From Diaporthe sp. PMI_573 (Eukaryota; Ascomycota; Sordariomycetes; Diaporthales; Diaporthaceae): DNA of 64,000 nt. Each line of letters opens with the position of its first letter. The stretch's first letter is position 1. The translations under genes were made by a program, and so were the position numbers. Location: positions 992,001 to 1,056,000 of the forward strand of contig JAJTUP010000017.1 in the NCBI GenBank assembly GCA_021399435.1, given 5' to 3'. The notes beneath the pieces are model-generated. The model was not told where the DNA came from. It did no database searches and was given only the letters and a program-made list of their open reading frames with translations. Shown one piece after another: positions 35,375-45,831 of this stretch.

Positions 35375-36290
35375 TGAACTATGTTACTAGACACGACAAG
35401 AACTTGAGATCATGTTACTAGACACGACAAGAACTTGAGATCATGTTACTAGACACGACAAGAACTTGAGATCATGTTACCAGACACGTTACATCATAAA
35501 ACCTTATTACTAGTAAACATAGGATCCTTGTTTTGCGGTTACGTTTGCCCAGGTGTATTTCAATCGTCATCATTATGTTCTGTTGGGTCTAGTAACCTTG
35601 TCATTGATCCGTTGTGTCTCCAGTAACCCGAATCCAGGTCTCCAAGTTTTCCTGGTAAGCCAAGTAAAGATACATACGGTGTCTGGTAACCGAACTCTAG
35701 GCTGCCTCCATGCCTGGTATCATAGATTCTAACTTCGTGTGTGTCTGGTAACTCTGCTGAGAACATGCATTGTGGCTAGTAAGGAATTCAGGTATTTAAT
35801 TAAGTTACACGAGACCTCCGGATCCAACCTATGATACATGGTGCTAACTCTCAGGAGCTGGGCGGTAGCACCAGCCCTAATCATCCCCACCGACTTCACA
35901 GTTAGGACTACAATTTTCGTACCCCGATGAACAAATTAAGGTCTTTATGACTGAGCTTAGCACAAGGATCATATGGTGTCTAGTAACGCGATTTCAAGTT
36001 CCTATGGTGTCTGATAACATAATTCCACGGTCTTAGGTGCTCCTAGTACCATAATCCTGATTTACTTGTGCTGCTTCATGTGTTTCCAATTCTCATAGCT
36101 TCTGTTCTTGATTTCTATGGTGTCCAGTAATCCGGGTCTAAGGTCCTGGTGTGTCCAGCAACGCGAATCTAGTCCTAACTTCTGCCTAGTAAGCTAAATA
36201 GAGATACATACGGTGCCTATTTACCGAATTCTAGCGCTGCCGCCATGCCGGGTATCATATCTTCTAACTGCTTACGTGCCTGGTAACCTT
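35375..36290. repeat. Array of degenerate GTGTCTRGTAAC words
   Basis: Four copies of GTTACYAGACAC at 35383, 35414, 35445 and 35476 in an exact 31-bp tandem (unit continues GACAAGAACTTGAGATCAT). The complementary orientation GTGTCTGGTAAC and variants then occurs at about 35585, 35614, 35680, 35741, 35976, 36007, 36120, 36151 and 36276. No gene is present. Confidence 0.75.
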
Positions 36291-36453
36291 GTTCATAAGC
36301 ATATTTTGTGTATGCATTTCCCCGATCTTCGCTCATTTTGGTGACAGCCTGAAGCTGCACATGCACATGCTTGCGTTTACATTCAGCTTTGGAATTAAAA
36401 GCCTTCATCAGGGATACAGAAGACTCCATATTCGCCGTACAGATGTAGAAAAC

Positions 36454-36894
36454 TTAATCGCTGAAAAAGTCAAACGCCAAAGAGTCTAAATCCTCCTTCC
36501 TCCAATGTAATTTTAAGCTATTTTCATTAACAAACGTTGGCCGGCTTTGGGTTTTCGGGATATTTTCCGAGTCATATGCTTCTCGATCCTCAGCTAAATT
36601 ATGCACTCGCTCGAATCGTCTATCCGAGGATGCTGCTGAAGTGACCGAACTGGTGGGCGACGATGCGGGGCAGCATAAGGGATCTTGGAAATCTCGGACA
36701 GGAAAACCTAATTTCTTCAAGAGCTGCTTGTCGCCGTAAGCCATATGTTCGTCCTTTTCCGTCCAAACTATAATCGCTCGGTTCTCCTTGATAGCGTTCA
36801 GTTCTTTGATCTTGCTTCGAAGGGTGCTTAGCCTGTCATTGAATTTTCGACGGACTTTTTGGGCTTGGCTCCTGGAGCGCTTCCTGTAAGCCAT
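36454..36894 (-). CDS. Small basic protein, weakly MADS-like
   Basis: A single exon of 146 aa from ATG 36894. The basic N-terminus (MAYRKRSRSQAQKVRRKF) is followed by LSTLRSKIKELNAIKENRAIIVWT, whose spacing of basic residues, two hydrophobic helices and a strand resembles the first half of fungal MADS-like domains. The middle is Ser/Pro-rich and the end acidic. I cannot confirm the family. A further minus frame (36217-36429, 70 aa, MESSVSLMKAFNSKAECK) lies just downstream and may be a separate small gene or a misjudged exon. Possibly a transcription regulator. Confidence 0.45.
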   Translation of the reverse strand: MAYRKRSRSQAQKVRRKFNDRLSTLRSKIKELNAIKENRAIIVWTEKDEHMAYGDKQLLKKLGFPVRDFQDPLCCPASSPTSSVTSAASSDRRFERVHNLAEDREAYDSENIPKTQSRPTFVNENSLKLHWRKEDLDSLAFDFFSD

Positions 36895-38047
36895 TGCTGA
36901 AATATATAACGCTGCTTCTTTTAACTTATCAAGATATGTTCGTATATAGGTCTCAAGCGTTTTCGAGGGCTGATCATTTTAATTAATAGGCCTAGGCTAG
37001 AGACGAGGGCTGGAGCGGGGCGGGCTGACAGCACCTGATGTAGCTTCCCGTGAGTCTACTAACCAGGCCCCGGGTCGAGAGACCCGGCACGAACATACCC
37101 GGTTCTATTAAAAGATCGGCTCGGATCCCGGTACTCAGGATCACCCGCGACCTCGATCATCATACTTTGTGCTTGTAGGGTGCTGTTCCGGGATCCACGG
37201 AGTACCACTTACCTCTACAATTACAGAGATTAATTTGAGAGGCACAGCTTATCAGGAAGAACGTGATTTGTTATTGTTCACTGAGTCCTCATCTCTTCTC
37301 TTCTGCTTCATCCTTCCTTTCACGCTTCACCCTGGGGAGTATCCAAAATGCTCCGAGTGAACGGCTCCTGCGTTGAAAAAAACCTCCAGAATTTCATTCG
37401 CACAACGACTGGCCGCCACACTTGATTCGGCTGAGACCACTTTGTCGCAGCCCCTTAGTCGTTCAAAGTGGCCGTTATACCACCTGCGCGCGGCACCTGT
37501 TTTGTCATAAATGGGGGCGAGTTGCATTTGCAGGCATTGACAGCCTCTGTAAACTTTTTGTGGTTCGTTGCTGAATTCACGACATCAGAGCATACGCCAT
37601 CGATTATTTAGCTGCAACAACCAACATTCCGTAGCCGCTTAGAATTCGTGGCTAGCGTCAATTAACATTTGTCACTATCCATATTATAAAACCTTGTGGA
37701 AATATATGCATATAAGTTTCTCTCAATATTTCGGGATTTTCTAGACAATAAACCCGTGCCAAAAGGGATTACGCATTGAAGCGCTTGCTACATTCACAGG
37801 TTTCTGCGATGTTACGCCGCTAATCACTCAACCGCCCATGAGGTTCAAGAGCCTCCAGGATAGTCACCCCTTTTCAACCCGAGGATATCTTAAACTTATG
37901 TTCTAGAGCAGCTTTCCTGTCGAGTCAGATCTACTTTTAGCTTCTTCCTCCTAGTCCCTGACTGCTCGACACTGTAGGCTGTTCAAAAGGGGATAAAGAT
38001 TTGAAAATGGCTACAGAAGAATGTTGTAGGTATATTAATATTTTACC
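36895..38047. other. Intergenic with hairpin and promoter-like motif
   Basis: CCGGGTC/GACCCGG is a perfect 7-bp inverted repeat at 37070-37087 with a GAGA loop. ACCCGGTTCT follows at 37097. Both lie 180-210 bp upstream of the MADS-like gene. To the right (37110-38047) I see no gene. Confidence 0.4.
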
Positions 38048-38557
38048 TTATACTTGGCTATAGACCCGTATGATATCGCTCAGCGCATCCCCGATTATAC
38101 TAGTTTCCCTCCCGTTGCCCTTAGGGGCGTCTTCATAGTTACTCGACTGCCGTGATTGTGCCTTTTGGAAGTCTTGGACCGCGACAACAATACTATTCGC
38201 AAATTGCGTCACGTCATTCTTCTGGTTCAGCTCCTGCTTATACTGAGCATTCTGCTGTCTCAGAGCAGCTATAGTCTGGTCTTTCCCTACGTCGATCCTC
38301 TTCTGGGTAATGATTTTTTGGCGTAGGTCTCGGTTATCCTGCTGGAGCTTGTTAATCTGGTCCTCTGACCAGCTCAGCGCGCGGATTGGCGTCTTTGTAG
38401 TTGGTTGTCTTGTTTCTGAGCGATAGCGCCTCTCGGCAATCGGCAGTGGGGGCGCTGGGGTTTCAGAAGGCAACGTGGGAAGGGTTTTCAAGTGAGATGG
38501 GGGATACATGTCCCAGCAGGGTGGGGGAGAACTGCGACGATCCCTCGGCTGTTTCAT
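38048..38557 (-). CDS. Hypothetical coiled-coil protein
   Basis: The frame is open up to 38866, but the part above 38557 overlaps promoter-type sequence (GAACCCGGAATCC at 38827). I therefore place the start at ATG 38557 (MKQPRDRRSSPPPCWDMYPP), giving 169 aa. A Pro-rich N-terminal half is followed by a helical stretch (INKLQQDNRDLRQKIITQKR, then ALRQQNAQYKQELNQKND) that fits a parallel coiled coil. The final GTATAAG could be a splice donor, so a further exon is possible. No known domain; divergent from the gene at 39311. Confidence 0.45.
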   Translation of the reverse strand: MKQPRDRRSSPPPCWDMYPPSHLKTLPTLPSETPAPPLPIAERRYRSETRQPTTKTPIRALSWSEDQINKLQQDNRDLRQKIITQKRIDVGKDQTIAALRQQNAQYKQELNQKNDVTQFANSIVVAVQDFQKAQSRQSSNYEDAPKGNGRETSIIGDALSDIIRVYSQV

Positions 38558-39310
38558 GCCCTTATGAGATTGTTCCGACTCCCATGGACGGACAGTGAAT
38601 AGATTCCTTATTGATGCTGGAAGGCACCCGCTACGTGTCGGTGTATATTGGGCGCTGGGAACGAGGCGAAGATCAACTCCCTCAGTCTTAAACGGCAGCC
38701 CCGGCATCGAGAGCGTAATCAACGAACGGACAGCAACATTTGCTATCATGTAAAACGAACGAAGCGAAAATCCCCGGGATTGTGAGGACCACAGCTCATC
38801 ATATAAGATGCAATGTACTCCTTGACGAACCCGGAATCCTGATTCCTCGGTATTCATGCCCTGCAATCCCGGTTCCGGTAGCCCGGCCAGAGATCAGAAA
38901 GATCAGTGTTAGCACTTCCCAATGGTGAGCGTCTATTACGGTCTGAAGGATTTGATGCTATGTTTTCTTTGCAGCCCGTTCGATATGATCCGCGTGCACC
39001 TCAAGACCTCCGGGCGCATGGCCGCGGACGCGGCCGCGGCCACCAAAGCAGGGTCTCACAATAGCTGCACCCGCAACCCGTTCCTCGACATCCTTCTCTT
39101 GGCAGCTAAAGTTGATTTGGATGTTGTGTGCGCCCAGTACAGGGCAATTGCACCCTTTTCCCGGTTCCTGGGCTGTTGTCCAAACGTTAAGTATCGAACG
39201 TTTCCCCAAACTTATTGTATTGTTGGTGTTCTTTCCCAAACGCATTTCTACCCATACCACCCTAATTGCACCTTAACTATATTTTAAATTCTGGTTACCC
39301 AACAAACAGT
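38558..39310. promoter_or_regulatory. Divergent intergenic promoter region
   Basis: Separates the leftward coiled-coil gene from the rightward acidic-basic protein. Contains GAACCCGGAATCC at 38827-38839, identical to a site at 55745, and TCCCGGTTCCGG at 38867-38878. Confidence 0.4.
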
Positions 39311-40402
39311 ATGGCTTCTATTGACTTCGCTGCTGGCAGCAATGTCAACGATATCCTCATGTTTGGTAGATACTGCCAAACGATCCTGGCCATGGAACCA
39401 GGCAGCATCGACGATACGAAGCCTCTAAGCCCCGAGGAGGCAGCATACATCAGTGGGACTGCTGCTTACGACGACTCGACTGCGGCGATGGTCTGCAGGG
39501 AGAGGCTTGACCTCGGGATTGATTATTACTACGCAGTCAAGCAGCAGATAACATCACTTCATAGGGCATGGGACGCTGTCCTGGACGAGAAACGCCGTTA
39601 TGATACAGTGGGCTGGCTGGAGAGAAGTCGCTCATTCATGGATTCCTTCCAGCTCTGTTCGTACCTGATCCCACAGCGGGTCAGTCTCGGCTTCTTCGGG
39701 CCTGTGCGCGCTCCACATCTTGAACCACACAGCACCATTCCAGCATTAAGCCCGCAGCCTTCATACTATTCTGCGACGTCAACAATTGTCAACTCGCCTG
39801 CAGACTGGGCTGACTATGAGAGCTCCATGTATGATTCTGGCTATAGAGAGGGGAGCCCCGCCGTGAATGACGAATACCCAGAGGGCCTTGCAATCTCGCC
39901 AACAGTCTCTGGCCACAGCTTCGAGCATGGTTATTTCGGAGGTGGCGGAGCCGGGATCGTCATGATTTCTAGTGACAATGACGCTAGCGAGAGCGAATAC
40001 AGCTACCAAAGCAGCGACAGCGACGACAGCGACGACAGCGAGCAAAGTGAGGTGCCTAATCCCCCCAATAAATCCAAGAGCAGAAGCGGGCCGAAGGCCG
40101 GCTCAAGAGATACTGGCCTATATCGGCCGGATGGCTCAGGAGATGCACCGTGGGAAAGCTTGCTGAACAATCCCCCCAGGGCGCGGCAGCCGTACCAAGA
40201 GGAAATCCAGCGTGACGAGGATTTGGGCAACCGGCGGCCTGTTTCCAACAAGAGGAAAGCTCGTAGCCTAGATTTGGAAGAATTGGCGCCAAGGAAGAAG
40301 CAGGCACTGGCGGGGCATCGCAGCGGCAGCTACGGATCCAGAGACGGAACTGGCAATGGTAGCAAGCGGCCACGAACACGGTCCAGGCCTTGCACAGTCT
40401 AA
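39311..40402 (+). CDS. Hypothetical nuclear-type protein with Ser/Asp tract
   Basis: A single exon of 363 aa from ATG 39311 (MASIDFAAGSNVNDILMFG); the in-frame codon at 39266 lacks protein-like context. The first 120 residues are well ordered (FGRYCQTILAMEPG, VCRERLDLGIDYYYAVKQQI). A low-complexity centre follows with alternating Ser and Asp (SESEYSYQSSDSDDSDDSEQ), then a basic C-terminus with likely nuclear signals (NKRKAR, PRKKQ, SKRPRTRSR). No family recognised. Acidic-then-basic layout suggests a chromatin or DNA-associated protein; that is inference only. Confidence 0.6.
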   Translation: MASIDFAAGSNVNDILMFGRYCQTILAMEPGSIDDTKPLSPEEAAYISGTAAYDDSTAAMVCRERLDLGIDYYYAVKQQITSLHRAWDAVLDEKRRYDTVGWLERSRSFMDSFQLCSYLIPQRVSLGFFGPVRAPHLEPHSTIPALSPQPSYYSATSTIVNSPADWADYESSMYDSGYREGSPAVNDEYPEGLAISPTVSGHSFEHGYFGGGGAGIVMISSDNDASESEYSYQSSDSDDSDDSEQSEVPNPPNKSKSRSGPKAGSRDTGLYRPDGSGDAPWESLLNNPPRARQPYQEEIQRDEDLGNRRPVSNKRKARSLDLEELAPRKKQALAGHRSGSYGSRDGTGNGSKRPRTRSRPCTV

Positions 40403-41517
40403 GACATGAGGGATGCAGAGAGAGTGCACAAATTGGTCAGTGGGGAATTGTTTCTTGTCTTCTTATTTGCTGTGGGGTAGTTCTCTGTCCTGCGACTCTT
40501 GCTTTTCGTCTTGTGTTTTCTTGTGTTTTCTCGTCGTCATGCTGCCCATCAGTTCTTTTCGGTAAGCTCAAGAATAGTCTATACAAGCACGCATCAGCCT
40601 GGTCTCTACTGGGTTGGAACTAAACCGCATGGTGATTCACTCACAGGCTCGTTCCCTAATCTATTCAAGAAGACAGAAGCGTTTGCGCCCCCAATTGCTC
40701 GTAGCAGCCCATAGATTTATAAAACACTCCACAAAAAGAAGACCAATTTACAATCAACATCGACGAACAGTCGAAGTATCCACCACTATGAAAGTTCTCA
40801 AGAACTATATTGGTGGCTGTTGAGCAGTTGGGTAAGGTGCACGGTTTCAACTATGAAAACATTTTGCCGAAGGACTGGGTGCGTACCCGCCGACGAAGCA
40901 CATGGAAAACGTCGGAGGGGAAAAAGGACACGCCTGCACATTGGAGAAGCCGTGACTACTCAAAGAGGCCCAAGCATTAGAAGCTGACAAGCAAAGAAAG
41001 AGAAATGATGAGAACGGTGATGAAACTGATGCTGGCTGAGAGCTGAGTACACGGGCCCAGTGGTATTGCGGTAACTATTGCAAACCCGGCTGTAATGCAC
41101 AGGGCTTCTCGAGGGAGATGACTGTCTTGTTTATGTCATCTTGTTTATTTTCAATGGTTTCAAATGTCGTTTTAGATCTTGCAGGGGCGTCAAATGTTGT
41201 GTGGTTGGGAAGTTTTTGACTCAGTAGTACTCGTACTCAGTGAGCAGGTACTAGACGGCACAATTTCCATGACCTTCATTTTAGTTACATTGCTTTTGGA
41301 TTCTCTTCTGGTCGTCGCTCTCAATATAATCGAAGTATCTACACAGTCTTATGCTTTGCAGAAATGTTCTCGAGTACTGTATTCTCATACGTTGAGGATA
41401 ACTCAATGCCCTTTTTAAGAAGATGAGACGTCATTTAGTAATATCTGACAGACAAGGGATGTGAAGAAGAGAATATCATGTCCGCATAAGCATAGGAAAC
41501 GGAATCAAAACCACCGA
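40403..41517. other. Convergent intergenic region
   Basis: Lies between the 3' ends of the gene at 39311 and the DUF3723 gene. No frame with domain character and no repeat. Confidence 0.4.
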
Positions 41518-44500
41518 TCACCATTCCTCCTCGTCCGAAAAATCGTCCGGCAATGGATATTGTGCTTTGGACTCGGAGAAGGACTGAAATTGTCTCGGCC
41601 CCTCTGGGTCGGTATTTTGGGACGCTTCAGGCAACTGAGCACTTTTAGCGTTTCCTATTCCAGGACCAGGACCGCTGGTGCTTCGTAAGAGCGGAGGAGG
41701 CATGGGACGTCTGATCGGAGATGGCCTCTCACCCCCAAAGGTTTCTTTGAGTGGCACGCTGGGAGCCGTAAGTCTGGTCTTGATGGGCCGGATTGGAGAT
41801 CGTCCTCGGCCCTGAAGGCTTTCCGCCGAGGATGCACTGGGTACAAGAGATGTTTTTGTCGCCTGAAGGCTTTCCTGGGAGGAGACACTCGGAACTCTGA
41901 ATCCAGCCACTGGAGGGCGGATTGGAGACCGTCCTGGGCCCTGAAGGCTTTCTGCCGAGGATGCACTAGGTACACGGAATGTCCTTGTCGCCTGGAGGCT
42001 TTCCTGGGAGGAGACACTCGGAACTCGGAATCCAGTCCTGGGAGGGCGGATTGGAGATCTCTCTGGTTGTGCTCGTGGATTCCGCGGGCTGGATGGTGGC
42101 TCATTAGTTGGACGAGCGGACACTCGCTTTCTCGAGATTTCTTGTTGGCCGTTTTCTGGTCCAGTAGGCATTTGTTCTGCCTCCCGTTTGCGCTTTCTGT
42201 TTCTTCCCATTTCGCGAGGTGAGGCAGGTGGATGTGCCCTTCTTGGTGATGGAGCCTGAGTGATCGCCGGCTGATTGCTCGCTCCGGCTACGCCAACGAC
42301 TTGATTGTTTCCATCTCGGTTGCCTGGGCTTTCTGCTATGATATGGGTGTCTCTAGGGGTATGAAGCTCATGGGATGTTTGAGAGTGCCTCGGTACCACC
42401 TTGCGTTTTCGAGATTGACGCCTCGCCTTTTCAAGCTTCTTCTTAGGCCTGGCTGGCGCCCGTAAGTGGTCTGCTTCCTGCCGGTTCCGCATTTCCCACA
42501 GTCTTGTCTCGATCATCTTCCTCCTCGCATCCTTGTTTTCAGTCACCTTTTGGGAAGGCCGTGAAGTGGAGTGGGCCCGAAGGTCTGGGCCGGAAGGCTC
42601 CTGGCTGAGCAGACGAATCCTCTCGCTGCGCCGAGGCGTCCCATTATCCCCGGCATCTGTGAGCTGCGAGGTCCGTAGTTTTGGTAGTCTCGTCCGGCTT
42701 ATCTTTCTGCTCACATTCTTATTTTCAGCTATCTCTTGGGGGGGTTCTGAAGTAGAGGAGGCCTGTGGAGGTGGGTTCAAGGGTTCTTGGCTGAGCAGAC
42801 GGATCCTCTCGCTGCGCCGAGGCGTCTGATTATCTGGCGGATCCACGGGAGGTCGCCTAGAAGGACGCCCAGCCGCGTCGACTCCCGCTCCCCCTTTTGT
42901 AATAGATGTGTTGTCTTTCGTGCTCTTCTGGGAAGCGTGCAGGGTCTTGGGAGGTAGGATTGGGGGCCGCTTCGATGAACCTGTTCCGAGCTGGATATTG
43001 ATATCCTCATTTTGAATTGAATTATCTGTTGTTTGCCAGAGGGGGCCCTCCGTCTGACGTTCTTGTATTTGACGGACTGGGTGGTCGGCTGTCAGATTGA
43101 GTGAGACTTCTGGTGTCTCTGGGACACGGTGCACTTTGGGCTGGGTGGGTGGATGTATTGGGGACCGTCTCGACAGCTGATCATGGGTTGGTTTGGTGGC
43201 GGGGGTGGTGGCTGGGCCAGTACCCCTAGGTGGTTGGATTGGAGATCGCTTCGGTGGTGTTGTCGTTGACCGGCCTGGTCTGCTCCAGGGATCGTACCGG
43301 GCAGACTTCGTACTTGGTTGCCGGCGAACAGCATGGAGGCTGTTATCCTGAGACCGAGGTAAACCTTCCGTGGGCGCGGGGACCTCGAACGCCTCGGCCA
43401 GTCGGGCGCGCGAGATCCCTGCCGACGCGGCTTCGGGAGGACCGACAGGAGTAGCAGGCTTCGGAGGCTGGACTGGGGATCGTTTTGATGGCTTTCCTTT
43501 CGTCCAATCTGGCCTGCTGGTGGGATCAAACCGGAACAGCCGTGTAGCCTGCTGTCGAGCTGCCTTGCGACTGTTATCCTTGTCCCGGGCCGGAGGTGCT
43601 GTCGTCTGCTGCTCCGTATGAGAGACGACCGGTTCTTGTAGCTGAGCTGCCGGATCCTCGTATGCGGACATGTTATGACTCTCCGCCTCAAAGATTGGGG
43701 ACGGTTCTGTTAAATCTTGTGGAGGGGGTATCAGGCTTTTCCTAATGAACTCTCCGGTGGCTGTTTCGGAGGCAGCGGCTGGACCAGGACGGGTGGGAGG
43801 CCGGATTGGGGAGCGCGACGGACCAACAGAAGATCGGACCTGGCGATATCGGGAGTCAGGAACCCGGTTGGTAGGGGATCTGCTGCGTTGGTCCGTATCA
43901 TGCCGTCTTAATGGCTTGTAGCGGCTGCTTCGAATATTACTGCCTGTGCTGAGCGGGTTTTCGAATATCTCTGCTAACGTTGGCTCTGAGTCCACCTGCA
44001 TGGCCGGATCGAGGACTTGCCCCTGTCCTTCAGGTGGATCAACTTGACATAGAGTCTCCGGCAGCTGGTGCGGAGGAGCCTGCTGTGATGACAGCCCCTG
44101 CAAGGTTTCCCGCGTTTCGTGCTGTTCCAGCCCTTGCTGTGTTTGTTGAGCTGATGGATTTGTTGGCTGTGGAAGCGGCGGGTCCCTGTGGACGGCTGTC
44201 GCGCTCCCATATAGTGGCCGTGGACCATCGTCGTCGATCTCCATGACTTCTCCCCCGGGGAGGGAACCCAAATCGCTTGCAAGCTCTGGCCCGTCTGTTA
44301 TATACGACCACGGGCCGAAAAAAGCCTCCAGGAAGTCTTTTTGCACCACAGCTGCCGTCACTTTCATCCGACCATCAGCCTGTTCGAGGATGGGCAAGAA
44401 GGCGTCGCGCTGCAGGTCGAGGAAATTGCGAATGGTGGGCTTCCCAGCTCGCCAGTCCTTTGCCCTCGCATCCCAGTCGAGATCCCAGTCCAGTTGACGT

Positions 44501-45831
44501 GGCGGCAGAGGCTTTGCCGCGAGGCCGCGGCTGATTTTGGTCGTATGAAAGCCATATTGTCGCGCTCGGGCCCGCAGCCGAGAAACATACCAAGGGTCCA
44601 CGGCAGCCACCGGGGTGGGCTCACCGCGCCTGTCCTGCAGGATTGGCTCTTTCGATAGATGAAGACAGTCCCTTAGGCCATCGAGGAAGAGCAGCATACA
44701 GGCCAATTCCACGTCCAACGACACCAAGGGCTGGATTATCCCATCGGAAACCTCCATGAGAGGTCTCTTCGGCTGAGTCCAGCACATCTGTAGGGATTGG
44801 AAAAGCCCGACGTCTCCTGCTTCCTTATCTCTCTCCAGGGACTTGTCCGGGTCATCGGTGATGTGACTCCGCAAGATCTTGGCCCCGACAGAGAAGTATG
44901 TCATGTTCTGGTGGAACGTCTCGAAGCTCGGGAAGATGACGTCGAGAGATAGTAGCTCTTGTCTGATACCTCGCCGGACGGACGCGCTTTTCACGCCCCG
45001 GAAAGCTTCTCGCGTGTCCATCATGAGCCGGATATAATCTTGGTCAGACCTATTCGAAGGATGACGGTATTGAAAACAGCCGATGGTCTTAGAGTCCATG
45101 TGCGGCACCACAGAGGCATCGCCTGTCACCCTGCGATAGATGCGCGACATGCGCCGAAGGTATCGCACAGGAAATTCGAGGCACCTCAACGCGGTATACT
45201 TATGCATGTTGCCGAGCTTGAACCCTCGCCTCGTACCCGGGAACTCGAGGACGTCGCAAAGGGCGGCCACGAAATCCTCATACTTCAACTCTCCGTCCTC
45301 CCTCCGGAGCAGGAGGTTGAGGATTTTCCTCTTGCTCTTTGTCAGCTCCGACGTCCAGTCTCCGCCCAGGTCCGGCCTTCCAAGTGCGAGACGGAACATG
45401 TGCCAGCAGATTTCGCCGTCCGGATATCTTGTCTGGTGAGAGGATCTAGACACGTGAGGATCGCGATAGAGCTTGACTGGCCACCAGAATTTACTCCCAA
45501 ACTTGACCCGTGCTGCCGCGATTCTCTGTCGCCCATCGAGACAAACGATGCGTTTCCGGAGTCGCACCCGCGGGTACATGCCCGTTCGCACCGTGTTCCG
45601 GAATTTGTCCTCAGAGAGTCCCAGAGCAATCAAAAGCCTGCTGTATGTTGCGGCGTCGACCTCGCCCTTGATGTGGTGCTCCCATTGATCCGGATTGCAC
45701 CCCTCCTTGTTGAAGACAGCGGAGAGGTGCTTGACGATCGCCGGGTCTTCGTCCCTCCCCTTACCAGGCTGGTAAGTATAAGCATTCAGTGGGACTTGAA
45801 TGACCCCGATTATGTCTTCGTCTGCCATCAT
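41518..45831 (-). CDS. DUF3723 protein (Starship accessory family)
   Basis: An uninterrupted 1437-aa frame from ATG 45831 (a second ATG is adjacent). The N-terminal 500 residues carry the DUF3723 signature: VPLNAYTYQPGKGRDEDPAI near the start, RIVCLDGRQRIAAARVKFG, and KWWPVKLY-like WWPVKLYRDPH. DUF3723 genes are recurrent Starship cargo of unknown function. The C-terminal 800 residues are disordered and repetitive: many SPIRPP or SPIQPP boxes, two RRSERIRLLSQEP boxes, and a tandem of FRVPSVSSQESLQ and VPSASSAESLQG modules (41,750-42,060). This tail is rich in Arg, Pro and Ser. The frame is undamaged. Nuclear location is plausible. It is convergent with the gene at 39311 and transcribed in the same direction as the ferric reductase. 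Confidence 0.9.
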   Translation of the reverse strand: MMADEDIIGVIQVPLNAYTYQPGKGRDEDPAIVKHLSAVFNKEGCNPDQWEHHIKGEVDAATYSRLLIALGLSEDKFRNTVRTGMYPRVRLRKRIVCLDGRQRIAAARVKFGSKFWWPVKLYRDPHVSRSSHQTRYPDGEICWHMFRLALGRPDLGGDWTSELTKSKRKILNLLLRREDGELKYEDFVAALCDVLEFPGTRRGFKLGNMHKYTALRCLEFPVRYLRRMSRIYRRVTGDASVVPHMDSKTIGCFQYRHPSNRSDQDYIRLMMDTREAFRGVKSASVRRGIRQELLSLDVIFPSFETFHQNMTYFSVGAKILRSHITDDPDKSLERDKEAGDVGLFQSLQMCWTQPKRPLMEVSDGIIQPLVSLDVELACMLLFLDGLRDCLHLSKEPILQDRRGEPTPVAAVDPWYVSRLRARARQYGFHTTKISRGLAAKPLPPRQLDWDLDWDARAKDWRAGKPTIRNFLDLQRDAFLPILEQADGRMKVTAAVVQKDFLEAFFGPWSYITDGPELASDLGSLPGGEVMEIDDDGPRPLYGSATAVHRDPPLPQPTNPSAQQTQQGLEQHETRETLQGLSSQQAPPHQLPETLCQVDPPEGQGQVLDPAMQVDSEPTLAEIFENPLSTGSNIRSSRYKPLRRHDTDQRSRSPTNRVPDSRYRQVRSSVGPSRSPIRPPTRPGPAAASETATGEFIRKSLIPPPQDLTEPSPIFEAESHNMSAYEDPAAQLQEPVVSHTEQQTTAPPARDKDNSRKAARQQATRLFRFDPTSRPDWTKGKPSKRSPVQPPKPATPVGPPEAASAGISRARLAEAFEVPAPTEGLPRSQDNSLHAVRRQPSTKSARYDPWSRPGRSTTTPPKRSPIQPPRGTGPATTPATKPTHDQLSRRSPIHPPTQPKVHRVPETPEVSLNLTADHPVRQIQERQTEGPLWQTTDNSIQNEDINIQLGTGSSKRPPILPPKTLHASQKSTKDNTSITKGGAGVDAAGRPSRRPPVDPPDNQTPRRSERIRLLSQEPLNPPPQASSTSEPPQEIAENKNVSRKISRTRLPKLRTSQLTDAGDNGTPRRSERIRLLSQEPSGPDLRAHSTSRPSQKVTENKDARRKMIETRLWEMRNRQEADHLRAPARPKKKLEKARRQSRKRKVVPRHSQTSHELHTPRDTHIIAESPGNRDGNNQVVGVAGASNQPAITQAPSPRRAHPPASPREMGRNRKRKREAEQMPTGPENGQQEISRKRVSARPTNEPPSSPRNPRAQPERSPIRPPRTGFRVPSVSSQESLQATRTFRVPSASSAESLQGPGRSPIRPPVAGFRVPSVSSQESLQATKTSLVPSASSAESLQGRGRSPIRPIKTRLTAPSVPLKETFGGERPSPIRRPMPPPLLRSTSGPGPGIGNAKSAQLPEASQNTDPEGPRQFQSFSESKAQYPLPDDFSDEEEW

